Shown: positions 1-9,229 of the stretch, in pieces
Layout: each line of letters starts with the position of its first letter
Position numbering within the stretch: position 1 is the first letter of the stretch
From: Xylogone sp. PMI_703
Taxonomy: Eukaryota; Ascomycota; Leotiomycetes
Assembly: GCA_021399445.1 (NCBI GenBank)
Contig: JAJTUQ010000011.1
Location: 310,001-374,000, forward strand
DNA length: 64,000 bases
Direction: 5' to 3'
Translations under genes and position numbers: made by a program
Notes under the pieces: generated by a model
What the model was told of the DNA's origin: nothing
Database searches by the model: none
What the model saw: only the letters and a program-made list of their open reading frames with translations

Positions 1-745
1 TATAAGCTATAGTGTTGCAGTCTCAAAGCCAGACTTATATCCATTTGTGCAGCGTAATCAGTAGCAAGCAGGGGATTAGGAACGGAGTTGTAGGAGGGAA
101 AGTGATAATCTTACAGTCCGTCACGCATATATATTGGACGGAAACCGGAATTCGAAGTCTGGAATTTATTAAGCGAACCTGGCTACTTTCAGATTTCAAA
201 ACACGGGATCAAGGATATAGGGTGTTATCGGAATGGCAACACGTGACCGTGTTCTGACATGTATAGTGCAGGCTAGGGCTTAGCTGAAATAAGAGTAGAC
301 AAAGTATATGTCACTAGTGGATGTGCGATAAGAGTAATCTTATGATTCTGGATTCTGATTTAGGTTGAGCACGAGGCTCCTAACTACTAAGGAAATACAT
401 GAGTTTATATAGACAATGAAATTCCCTTGGACCCCGTCGCTCCCACTGATCCTTATCGGATTGTAATCACGTGGACATCCTTGTTCCTTACTCCAGGTTC
501 TCAAGGCTGTCGAGCCTCAGGCCTAGAGTACTTAGTTTCGTAACAGTGTGCTGGTCCGCCTTACGATTTAGTTTAGGATCGATTCACAGCAATAGCGTAA
601 TCTTACGCCGGGCTAAATCGGACATGGGATAGGCGCTCACTCATAGGTTGGAGTAAAGAATACAAACACTATGCGTTGCTCACTGGAAACGAATGAGTTT
701 AATACGCAAGGGTACGATCTCGGAATTACTTAATAAGCATCATCT
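1..745. other. intergenic, no gene seen
   Basis: Both strands carry only short open frames with no recognisable motif. No splice-linked reading frame, tRNA or transposon end was found. The stretch ends where the palindromic repeat array begins. Confidence 0.6.
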
Positions 746-749
746 CAAA

Positions 750-1350
750 TTACGAGCACTAGTGCTCGGTAAAGGCTTGCAATTACATGCCCATTACAAG
801 CACCAGTGCTCGCTAGCAAATTAACTTCCTGCAGGCACCAGTGCTCGGTAAAGGTTCGCACCCACTACAAGCACCAGTGCTCGCTAGCAAATTACTTACT
901 CCAAGCACCAGCGCTCGGTAAAGGCTTGCAATTACATGCCCATTACAAGCACCAGTGCTCGCTTTACTTACTGCAGGCACCATGGTGCTTGTGCGTAGTA
1001 CCGGCAGTTGAGCAATAAGCGAGCACCAGCGCCTGCAGGAAGGCTAGAACAAGGTGTGCCTTCCTGCAGCACTGGTACTTATTTCGCGGGCTCAGTAGTT
1101 GAAGAACCTTTTGCGAGCACCAGTGCTTGTGCTTTACATAAGCCGTTCAGCAACTTGCTCAAGCGAGCACTGGTGCTTGTAAGTTAGGCTAACCTCATTA
1201 AAGGGAGCACTGGTGCTTGTGGCTCAGTAGTTAAAACCCCCTTATAAGCGAGCACCAGTGCTTGTACCTTACATAAGCCCTTTAGCAGCGACTCAATGCG
1301 AGCACTGGTGCCTTGTGGCCCAGTACTTCTAAGCGAGCACTGGTGTTTGT
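750..1350. repeat. inverted array of a palindromic 12-mer (AGCACCAGTGCT / AGCACTGGTGCT)
   Basis: About 15 copies of a near-palindromic core lie 25-50 bp apart, for example near 758, 800, 871, 947, 1113, 1164, 1204, 1249 and 1334. In the left half (to about 965) copies mostly read AAGCACCAGTGCTCG. In the right half (from about 1020) they mostly read CGAGCACTGGTGCTTG, which is the reverse complement, so the array is symmetric about roughly 985-1015. Spacers on the left repeat GCTAGCAAATTAC and GGTAAAGGCTTGC; those on the right repeat a TTACATAAGCC phrase. The reading frame through the array is a by-product of the repeat, not a gene. The role is unknown. Confidence 0.85.
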
Positions 1351-1359
1351 GGTTCAGTA

Positions 1360-2600
1360 GTTGAACCTCTGTACTGTACCTTCCAGCGTTTCACACTGCA
1401 TCCAGAATGCTGCACTTAGGCCCCCACAGTCCTGTTCCATTATTAATAGAGCGCCTGTTTACCCGTAATAAGTGCTTGGTAGAAATCTACTACAAGAAAG
1501 GATGCCAGTTCTTGATGCCACAAAGTAACTTATTGAATCCCCGAACAATGCCCCATTGCCATTTGGAGACTGTTATCGATGCGGGCAAAGAGTTCGAAAC
1601 CAAATCCAGAGGCGTGGGGCAGGCCAATAATATGCAATCTTATCTCTAGCCGTCTTGTGTTCATGCGAGATTCGCCGTTACTTTAGCTCAATGGAGAGAG
1701 GGGCCTGGCCCGGATGGCTATAGTCTAAATATAGCGTAACGATCGACTTTTTGTTCTTTCTTGGATGTTCCGCTTGCTAGAATCTTCTAAGCAAGAACGT
1801 ACGATAGGATCCTAACTAACTTAGATGCGGACTGCTCGATTTTGCGCCGTTCAGAAAAGGCTCCCGCACCCCTAGCGAGGCGATAAACCAATGATTCATG
1901 TGAGAGAGAAGATTATCACGTGATTGACAATCGGCCAATTGTAGAATAGCTGGCCGAATTTCAGCACTACTACCGGTACTCTGTCCTATTGGATAGTCAT
2001 TAGTTTAGTAACAAAAATCTATTTGTAACTAATCATTTACGCCGGCTTAAAATTAAAATCTTGGTTGGGTCCTCAAACAGCTCCTTTGGACATGCTTTTC
2101 CCCGAGAAGTAAATTCCAGAATCGGTCGCTTGAAAAGAACTAATCAGAGCCTTAGTTGTCTTCTTAGCGTTTGAAGGCTTTAAACCGTCAAGGAATTTAC
2201 GCGCCAAGGCTGTAGCCTCGGCGCTTATGTATCTGTCCTACTCTTCAACTTCAGCCTTACCCATCTGGGCAAGGCTGTAGCTGTAGCCTCGGCGTTATAG
2301 CCTTCAGGTAGCACATGCCTCCTGTACACAGCAATATGGGAGGTGACACGATCCAGGAATTTTAAATTCCTGAATTCCCAAACGAAAATCCGAAATTTCA
2401 TAGTGGAATGTAGTCTGAGGCTATAAAAATTGTTCTGTTTGAGATACAACTAGAAATGTTGTTAAAGTTTCATTCTTATCTCTTATTTAATCGTCATATA
2501 AGTGGATACTCCATTTCGTGCTTATTGCTACCAGTATTTACAAATAGCTGCTCCTTTCAGTCCTTTATTTTACTTTGCTAATTAAAAAGCGGAAGCTAAA
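1360..2600. other. intergenic with short duplications
   Basis: No gene could be supported. A short direct duplication, AAGGCTGTAGCCTCGGCG, occurs near 2207 and again, expanded, near 2272-2295. The only sizeable frame (2225-2449, minus) runs through this duplication and shows no motif. Confidence 0.55.
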
Positions 2601-2602
2601 CT

Positions 2603-3002
2603 ATGTTGGACATCGATGCCTTAGTTTCGACAATAGAAAGGAGAAGAAAACTAGCCATAGATAGTATTCGAAGCAAAGGTGATTTGCTCATAGGTGGTAA
2701 ATCTTACATAGATATTGTGTTCGTCTTCTTTCTTTTTAACATGCTACTACTAATAACACGAGAGGAGATTTAGCGAAGGAAATGAGTTCTCCGATGAAGA
2801 TCTTCTATTACTACATAAACACATTAAGCATGCGCGTCCACGCTTAGCTGGAGTACTCTTTCCTCTGGCATCTGCACTGGCGGAGTTGTATTTGACTGGT
2901 TCTCTTACTAATGAAGTAGATTTCGGTCAGCTTAGTGCACAGATATCGGAAGCGCTAGAAGCTGATAGAGCGGAAGCTGCGCTTGATAATAGTTGCATTT
3001 AG
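2603..3002 (+). CDS. small two-exon hypothetical protein (114 aa)
   Basis: I do not recognise this protein. The proposed exons are 2603-2718 and 2774-3002. The 55-nt intron has a GTTCGT donor, a CTAATAAC branch site and a TTTAG acceptor. Splicing joins an N-terminal part rich in Arg and Lys (residues 8-25) to an Asp/Glu/Leu-rich helical C-terminus (KHARPRLAG, ELYLTGSL, ISEALEADRAEAALD), giving 345 nt with one stop. No signal peptide or membrane segment is seen. The donor is not the usual GTAAGT, but the same donor form occurs in the permease relic at 54031. An RNase III-like fragment follows 500 bp downstream on the same strand. Only the frame logic supports the model. Confidence 0.45.
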
Positions 3003-3503
3003 GGTTTGCTGGAGTGGAAGTGGCAGGCCCCGTAAGAGTAAGAGTAAGAGTGGTAAATAGTACTAGGTTATTAAGTCTATCTTCAATTTTAATTAGAGGC
3101 CACAGATTCATACCCGAGTTTTTGTAGCAGAAATTTTACGGTAATTGGGATGGAACTTTTAAGCATTGAAGTGGGGGTTTGCAGGACTCTAATAGCTTTC
3201 AGCTTAGATGACATGAACAAATCTACAATGTAGTTACTAGGCTAAACTGCAACAGTTTGCGCCATATCTCAAAAGAGCTCACTGTGACGCATGAATTACG
3301 TCAACCTATTTGAGTGGCACTGGAGTTAAACAGAGGATCTTGTATTTTGGTTAATACACGGATATGATAGTGCTTAAGAGGTACCATAACAATCTATTAA
3401 CTTATGCCTTTCAAATCGATAATTACAGGTCAGCTATCGTAGGATAAAATAGTTGCCTCATTAAAATATGCACGGGTAAGAGTCGATACAAATTATCATA
3501 AAT
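3003..3503. other. intergenic, no gene seen
   Basis: This is a spacer between the small gene and the RNase III-like fragment. A short AAGAGT tandem run lies near 3038-3055. Nothing else is supported. Confidence 0.5.
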
Positions 3504-3640
3504 TATGCTTTCAATGATGCTGGACCGCTTGAGGAAGTCTTTACAGCTGCTAAAGCAGCTTTATCCGATAGGGATATTAGCGGACACGTAGAGGGCAACA
3601 AGCGTCTTCCTATAGCCGGTGATTCAGTAATTCAAACTTG
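3504..3640 (+). pseudogene. RNase III-like domain fragment
   Basis: An open stretch reads YAFND...LEEVFTAAKAAL followed by HVEGNKRLPIAGDSVIQ. This resembles the start of fungal RNase III-fold proteins, where Y-x-F-N, L-x-x-A-L and G-N-x-R-L-A-x-x-G-D are the conserved phrases. The frame has no visible start codon. It runs straight into the 16-bp minisatellite, where it loses similarity and terminates, so this is a truncated relic. The identification rests on these motifs alone. Confidence 0.45.
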
Positions 3641-3915
3641 TACTTATGAAAGGGTACTGGTATTCAAACTTGTACTTATGAAAGGGTACTGGTATGAAAG
3701 GGTACTGGTATGAAAATGGTACTAGTATGAAAGGGTACTGGTATGAAAATGGTACTGGTATGAAAAAGGTACTGGTATGAAAAGGGTACTGGTATGAAAA
3801 AGGTACTAGTATGAAAATGGTACTGGTATGAAAAAGGTACTGGTATGAAAATGGTACTAGTATGAAAAAGGTACTAGTATGAAAAAGGTATGAAAAAAGT
3901 ACTGGTATGAAAAGG
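3641..3915 (+). repeat. minisatellite, unit ATGAAAAGGGTACTGGT (16-17 bp)
   Basis: About 16 tandem units vary at a few positions (TACTGGT or TACTAGT; AAAATGG, AAAAAGG or AAAGGG). The first, longer unit (TTCAAACTTGTACTTATGAAAG) is duplicated at 3632-3680, which suggests the tract grew from the 3' end of the RNase III-like fragment. Confidence 0.9.
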
Positions 3916-4304
3916 GAGATGATCAGGGGTGGGTTATCATAAGACGCGGTTATCTTGGCTATGGGCCCTTAGATCATTCAACTAAGCCAGGTGGCCTTAG
4001 ATCTAGATCATCGCATTGTCATTATTAGCTTGTCCTGGTATCCTGTCCTGTATCCTGTTCTGGTACTCTGTCCTGCTGCCTTTAAAACTACAGCGTAGTA
4101 AAAATTACTAATCCTGCGACATCGTTTACCGAAGAGATATTATTGATATATTGCAAGATAAGCGCCGGAAGATTATCGTACAATAGAACCCATTCCCGCG
4201 CATAGATTGTTATTCGGTACGAGCGTTTGAGTCGGTCGTTCCATTATTTATACTCATTTCTCCACCTTCTCCCAGATGATTTCTACCTTTCCCCCGTTTC
4301 ATGT
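3916..4304. other. intergenic
   Basis: Short TCCTGTATCC/TCCTGGTA near-repeats lie at 4031-4075. No gene is supported. Confidence 0.5.
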
Positions 4305-4595
4305 CTAAATCACGTGGATACAACATCTGCGGTAGTGGATATGATTGTTGCTATTTCTGTGAGCGATCTGCTCTAAGTATACCCATACGGAACCACTCAC
4401 TATTCGCTCTTTAGATGGTGGCCAAGTCTCGGAATCAATAGAGTTGTAAGTAAAAATACGGCCAGTTTTGCGGTTGCGGATAGTGAGTGATACATCAGCA
4501 TCGCATAGCTCTGCAAGCTCATTAGCTCTCGTAATTAGTGTATTCTTTCTTTTCCTGAATTTTTCGTTATCTCTTTTGCATGCTTTGGCCATCAT
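4305..4595 (-). CDS. small MADS-box (SRF-type) domain protein, copy 1
   Basis: Exon 1 (4595-4401) encodes exactly 65 residues that match the N-terminal half of a MADS box: KRDNEKFRKRKNTL, then RANELAELCDADVSL, then RKTGRIFTYNS. The family uses this region to bind A/T-rich CArG sites and dimerise. Exon 1 ends at SKERI, directly followed by a GTGAGT donor. The downstream exon is uncertain. Read-through stops at 4305, and an acceptor in the CAG at about 4367 gives a short tail in the same frame. The protein would be little more than the MADS core, lacking the family's longer C-terminal region. The copy at 6432 has the same exon length and donor position. A DNA-binding role is inferred. Confidence 0.65.
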   Translation of the reverse strand: MMAKACKRDNEKFRKRKNTLITRANELAELCDADVSLTIRNRKTGRIFTYNSIDSETWPPSKERIVSGSVWVYLEQIAHRNSNNHIHYRRCCIHVI

Positions 4596-4649
4596 GTTGT
4601 ACGGCTGTAAGTATAAAAAAGGTCGCTCTTGCACCCGCTCGCACATGTA

Positions 4650-5760
4650 CTTATAGTCAAAAAATCGATGAACTACCTGGGTTCCTAATTATTACCTGCA
4701 AGCCTGGTGTTCCGCAAATTTGTCATAGATTTGATCCCAACAAAGAAACATCAGTCGGTGTTCGGCTTAGATCGTGTTTGGAACAAAGAACACAACCGTA
4801 CTAAGAGTATAGCTGTGAGACACACTTTTGAAATAGCCCCACAGTTTCCGACACGTAAATTAAGACCAAGAAGTTAATCCACTTCCAGAAGAGACCAGAA
4901 GTGTAAGAACTCGGGAATAAGTCTGGAAAAACAGCAAAAGGAAATCACAGTTAAGAACATACTAGTTCTATGACGAGTTAGCTCAGTAGGGACAATATCA
5001 CGCACTTTCCCTGGAAAAGTTCCGCTGAAATTAGTCAACTACAGACAAGGTTAGTAGTTTTGACTAGACTTGCCATAAGTGGATCCCGTAGTTCTATTTA
5101 TGGATCGTAAAAGTGAATTGTAGATAAAGGCAGCTAATTCCCATATAAGTTGGGATTCCTTTTTCAAATGTCAGCCTGTCATGTGCCCAGGAGGCAGATA
5201 AGTTGTTTAGTCAGCTCCCAGATTTTGATCTGGGAGCCACTGCTAGTGTCTCTGTCTCTATTATTAGCAATTAGAGCAACTCCTTTCTTACCCAGCTCAA
5301 ACTTCTTAATGTCGCTGGTCAGATACATACCGTAACGGGACTTGGTATAAAAACTTAACAATATGGGGTTTGCTATTCAGCAATGGTCGTCACCTTGGTA
5401 GTTATAAATCTTCCTCGTTTAATAGCCACTGCGAACGAAGAGTACACAGAAGATGCCCGCACGGTCTACAAGCCAGGAACTATCGACAGCAGTGTCATCC
5501 TCCACCTGCGTAAGTAAGTTTCAAGAAAGTGCGAATATCACGAGCCAGCTAGAACGTATAAAACGACTATATTATTATTAACGGCAATTTACTGATGTTA
5601 TGCCAAGGACTTTGAAGAGCCTCGCTGATTAAGAGTACACTTATCCTATGGCTTGTCTCCAATAATATAAACGTTATGACAAACTGCTCACCAGTAAAGA
5701 GATAAAAACTTCGTCCGCAAGAAATCTGTTTCCTTCCTCGAGTTACAAAAAGTATTGCCA
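4650..5760. other. intergenic with unrecognised open fragments
   Basis: Several 60-75 codon frames occur (for example 5179-5361 and 5567-5779, both minus) with no family motif. A plus-strand open stretch near 5422-5512 (EEYTEDARTVYKPG) looks coding but is isolated. Nothing can be named. Confidence 0.45.
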
Positions 5761-5762
5761 TA

Positions 5763-6122
5763 TCACGAGACTGTTCCATGGATCATCTGTGCATGATTCT
5801 GGAAATACATCTTGCGTTCAAGAGTTATTTAACAAAGTTTACACTTGATTAAACCTTCGTGGTACTTAGATAAATGTCTTTGCTTGAAGTGTTTTGTCAA
5901 ATCTCTTAAAGTATAGAACTCGTGAATAAACTCTTCAATGCAGGGATCATCTGGCGACAAGGACATTGTCATTCCGACGTAGACAAAACACCTTCGAGGT
6001 CTCTCCTTCTCATTCTTAACAAAAAGGGATATTGCAACGGTATGCAATGAGCTCTGGGGTGGCGGGTCCACGTTAAAAGAGACACGTGGTTGTTCCGTTG
6101 GTCCTGAGGACTTTAAAGGCAC
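5763..6122 (-). pseudogene. C-terminal zinc-finger relic of a DUF3435-family (Starship captain-like) protein
   Basis: The frame contains RPRRCFVYVG, then HEFYTLRDLTKHFKQRHL, then IKCKLC. An in-frame TAA (5829-5831) follows, and beyond it the same frame reads ITLERKMYFQNHAQMIHGTVS and stops at 5763. This order, R-P-x-x-C-F-x-C-x-G, then D-L-x-x-H-F-x-R-x-H, then C-x2-C, L-E-x-K, N-H-x-x-x-I-H-G-T-V, is the C-terminal zinc-finger tail seen in many fungal DUF3435 proteins. The second Cys of the first finger is Tyr. The TAA replaces a residue between the C-x2-C and H-x4-H parts of the last finger and is consistent with CAA to TAA decay. The recombinase domain is not present upstream. Some DUF3435 proteins are captains of Starship elements; whether this one was cannot be told. 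Confidence 0.6.
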
Positions 6123-6431
6123 AGTGTGTCCTTCCTCTACAGTGCAGTACGAGCGATAACATCGATAGCCTCGTCCCTCCGCCGGTGCTGCCCCTCGAGG
6201 CGTCAGCGAATTTTACCCGCTGAACACATAAGTAGAATTATCTAAATTTAGCCTTGGTGAGTTCCTCAAATGGCCCCCTTCAAGCCTGTCCTTCCCAAGT
6301 ACGGATCCAGAATTCAAAATCCTCAATGTCTAGAGGGCTATGATCAATTTGAACTTTAGTCAAATATGTCTATTTAAAATCATGCCCTCTGCCTTAACTT
6401 GAAATTTCCAGAGAAAAACAACCCTCCCACT
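6123..6431. other. intergenic between DUF3435 relic and MADS-like copy 2
   Basis: No coding signal continues the DUF3435 relic upstream. The stretch holds the presumed 5' region of the plus-strand MADS-like gene. Confidence 0.45.
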
Positions 6432-6726
6432 ATGGCTATCAAGGTAAGGAAAAGACGAAATGAAAGATTTAGTAGAAGAAAGGACACCCATATTAACAAG
6501 GCTCACGAACTTGGTCAACTTTGCGATGCCGACATATCACCCATTATCCGTAATCGCAAAACTGGCCGTATCTTTAATTACAACTCTATTGACGTCGAGT
6601 CTTGGCCCCCATCTAAGGGGCAAATAGTAAGTTTGCCTATTTGATTTTGAGAGCATGTCATTAATAGAAATAGCAACAATCGTATCTGGTACTAGCGATC
6701 CTGTATCTGTAGGATTTAAATGTTAA
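6432..6726 (+). CDS. small MADS-box (SRF-type) domain protein, copy 2
   Basis: Exon 1 (6432-6626) is 65 codons, the same length as copy 1 at 4401-4595 on the other strand. It reads KRRNERFSRRKDTHINKAHELGQLCDADIS, then NRKTGRIFNYNSID, and ends KGQI at a GTAAGT donor. The acceptor is uncertain. Read-through stops at 6644. A second frame after AATAG at 6669 reads EIATIVSGTSDPV and stops at 6726, and copy 1 has the matching phrase EIATIISTTADVV after its donor. Similarity between the copies therefore continues past the intron. The two genes diverge around the DUF3435 relic. The predicted role is DNA binding by the MADS core; a partner or target is not visible. Confidence 0.6.
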
Positions 6727-7602
6727 GTAGAACAAACGTAAATCTTGTTTGGAATAGGATAAGGGATAGCCTACGAATAATAGAAGAGCTCATTCAGGTG
6801 ATAGTAGATCATGCTGAACAATTATTCGTGAGATGGAGTATTCAATTTCAAGCCCTGCGGTAGGAAATATAGATCTAAAGCATTTCATATTGTGCGTATC
6901 GATAAGGAATATGCAGATACATACTGCGAACTTATTGGCTCCCAACAAATCAACAAATGCGCCTAAAATAACCTTATAAATATACGAAGTTTAGTTGTAT
7001 CTAATATTTCAACATTTGGTTATTACTCTAGTTCTGGATATAGACTTCAGCAATCCTATATACGTGAATTACAAGCTGCTGTCGTATTGTGCTCATATAT
7101 AACAACGGGTTACAGCTGAGATGATTGATCAATTGTTCTTGACTGGGAGTCTAGTTACACGAGCAAGACCACGACCACGACCATACACTGTTAAGCTGCT
7201 GGTAAGTAACAAAAAAAATACCGCGATTGAAATACTGACAATATTGACAATATACTAACTCCAGGTCTCTTGCCTTCGCAGCTCCTCTCGCTTCTTCACA
7301 CACAGTCATGACTTGTTTCGACAGCGGGGAAAGAAGTAGAAAGCGTTCTGAGACTCAAGCATACGACTGCAGGAGAGATGAAGCATGAGGAGTTTATCGA
7401 CATGTGTGCAAAGACAACGCTGCAAACTTTGAGCTTAGATGGTTCACAGTAGAAAACGGGGTGCAGCTGTAATTTACTGTAACTTGTATTATACCAAAAT
7501 TTTCATGTAAAGTGTGGTATTATTCTAGAAACTTCCACGAGCAGCCACGTAGCTGCTTTCACTCTGCCTTGAACCAGTCTTCCCCACGCCGCGATCGGCC
7601 AT
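6727..7602. other. intergenic with a possible eroded exon
   Basis: A plus-strand stretch at 7117-7203 (AEMIDQLFLTGSLVTRARPRPRP) is followed by a GTAAGT donor and a CTAACTCCAG acceptor at 7254-7264. Its LFLTGSL phrase echoes LYLTGSL in the 114-residue protein at 2603. No complete gene could be built. Confidence 0.4.
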
Positions 7603-8424
7603 TCAATTGAACGGTTCGTATGGGTTTGCGATATATAGAAACTGACCATCTCTAAATTCCTCCAAGGATTCTGGCTGTGTTTGAAGCATGTGTGGGGCGA
7701 CTAAGGGCCCTTTCCAGTTCACGGCTTCCTGTGCTAGCCATACTGGATAAATAGGGTCTTTGTTGGGTGGAAGGGGGAAACAAGAGGCAAATTCCCCACA
7801 TTTTCGGCCAATCTCGTACCATTCCCTCCAGTCCCAAGATCCTGTTTCAAGATTGAAAATCCAGTGGCATTGCTGCGTTCTCATAAAGCAAACATCCAAC
7901 ATGATGTTCTCACGTAACTGTTCTAGCCTGGTGGAGGCAGTGATTTTGGAGAAGGCAGGGAATATCTTAAAAAGACCACGATTGAGGATATCATTGAGAG
8001 ATACACTACAGACAACGCCCTGCCAAGATATTCGATTATGGAATAGATACTCCCGTACCCATTTCCCATAATCAGCGTGGCCAAAGGATCTCCCAAGATC
8101 CTTTGCGTGGAATATAATATCTCCGCATTCCAGCGCCTTGTCGATGTCGATTATCACTAAAATAATGTCCCGTTTCCCCAGTCGTTGATATTTCAAAGCT
8201 ATCAAGAGAGCCCAGAGTAGGCAATTGGTAGTCGATATATAACAAGTCCGCACCTCTTTATTGTTCATGTCCATGTGGTGGTTGAAGCGATGAGGGTGAA
8301 TGATGGAGTTGTTACCAAGTCCACGGCAGGTACTATAGCCAGCATGAATGCCTTCCTCGGTAATAACACCCGAGGATTCAGCGTGAATGATGCGATATGT
8401 TATGCAAGGAGGAGGTAAGGACAT
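7603..8424 (-). CDS. DUF7587-like fungal protein (273 aa)
   Basis: A single open frame starts MSLPPPCITYRIIHAESSGV and ends PYEPFN. Landmarks are Y-R-I-I-H near residue 10, RFNHHMDMNNKE, YISTTNCLLWALLIAL near 65, VIIDIDKALECGDIIFHA near 90, and KWVREYLFHNRISWQGVV near 125. The sequence Y/F-R-x-x-H, then h-x-S-T-x-x-x-x-W-A-L, then the E-Y-L-x-H/F-x-x-I-x-W pattern matches the fungal DUF7587 domain, whose function is unknown. The C-terminal 130 residues hold a Trp-rich part (WIFNLETGSWDWREWYEI). No signal peptide or membrane segment is seen. The neighbours give no functional hint. The frame is intact and the family assignment is from pattern only. Confidence 0.65.
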   Translation of the reverse strand: MSLPPPCITYRIIHAESSGVITEEGIHAGYSTCRGLGNNSIIHPHRFNHHMDMNNKEVRTCYISTTNCLLWALLIALKYQRLGKRDIILVIIDIDKALECGDIIFHAKDLGRSFGHADYGKWVREYLFHNRISWQGVVCSVSLNDILNRGLFKIFPAFSKITASTRLEQLRENIMLDVCFMRTQQCHWIFNLETGSWDWREWYEIGRKCGEFASCFPLPPNKDPIYPVWLAQEAVNWKGPLVAPHMLQTQPESLEEFRDGQFLYIANPYEPFN

Positions 8425-9229
8425 ATTTGTGTACGATCAGGCCGCGATAATATTTCAGTAGACGAGTGGCTGTTGGTATCAGAGACGTGATCTCTTGGGA
8501 AATTTCTCTCTCGGACTTTTTTCTCGAGACCACAAGGTTGTGCACGTGATTCATATAGATGGGAGTGGCTGGACAGTAGTGTGGCTGGGAGCAGAGACAC
8601 GTTCGTCACCCCTTTTCTCCGTCATCCGGCACAAACAGATCACAAATTCTCACACTATTTCCTATCACGGCTCTCGCCAGCGACAAAAAATTACAATGGC
8701 GTCGCGAGGCATGTGATCTCATTGAGACCCAATATTGTTGCCAGGTTTTTCCTAATCACCTTGTCCTCCTAACCAACTATCGTGACACTAATCTGGTCTT
8801 AACGTACAGGAAGCCATGATGAAGCACATGACTCTCCCTATGGATGGCCTGAGCATACAAACGCCCGGTGGGTAACCCGATAGGGCAACTATTGCTAATC
8901 TACAAGTACATTTCTTAAAGTGAATTCTTGCAGCTATGGGCAATCGGTGTCCTGATCTTCAACACACTTAAAGGATAATTTAAGCGCACGGACTAGCTAA
9001 AGGTGGTGGGGATTAAAACTTTATCCGTGTATGGTAATGTAAGCGGCTCCAAAATACGGGCACAGGAGGGGTCTTCACATCCACGTTCAAATCTGCTAGT
9101 TCTCTTTGGGTTGCTGGCGCTTCCACAGCCTTATCCTCAAAATGTCTTTTTATGAACTTTGTGTGCGTCCTCACCACATATGCGTGTCTTTTTACTCTAA
9201 TTCCAATTACTATCTAATATACGAATAGA
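8425..9229. other. intergenic containing one copy of a 50-bp direct repeat
   Basis: This is the 5' side of the minus-strand DUF7587-like gene and of the plus-strand gene at 9230. It contains the repeat copy at 8883-8931. No further gene is supported. Confidence 0.5.
8883..8931 (+). repeat. 50-bp direct repeat, upstream copy
   Basis: The stretch containing ATTGCTAATCTACAAGTACA, then TTTCTTAAAGTGAATTCTTGC, recurs almost unchanged at 10455-10504. The two copies differ by one substitution near the start and a 1-bp indel. They flank the whole gene at 9230-10434 in the same orientation. Confidence 0.85.

Noticed and set aside
806..1018. Open frame of 70 codons in the repeat array
   Set aside because: It is generated by the repeat unit itself and has no independent coding evidence.
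750..1350. CRISPR-like appearance of regularly spaced repeats
   Set aside because: The repeats are short palindromes that flip orientation, the spacers themselves repeat, and the genome is fungal.
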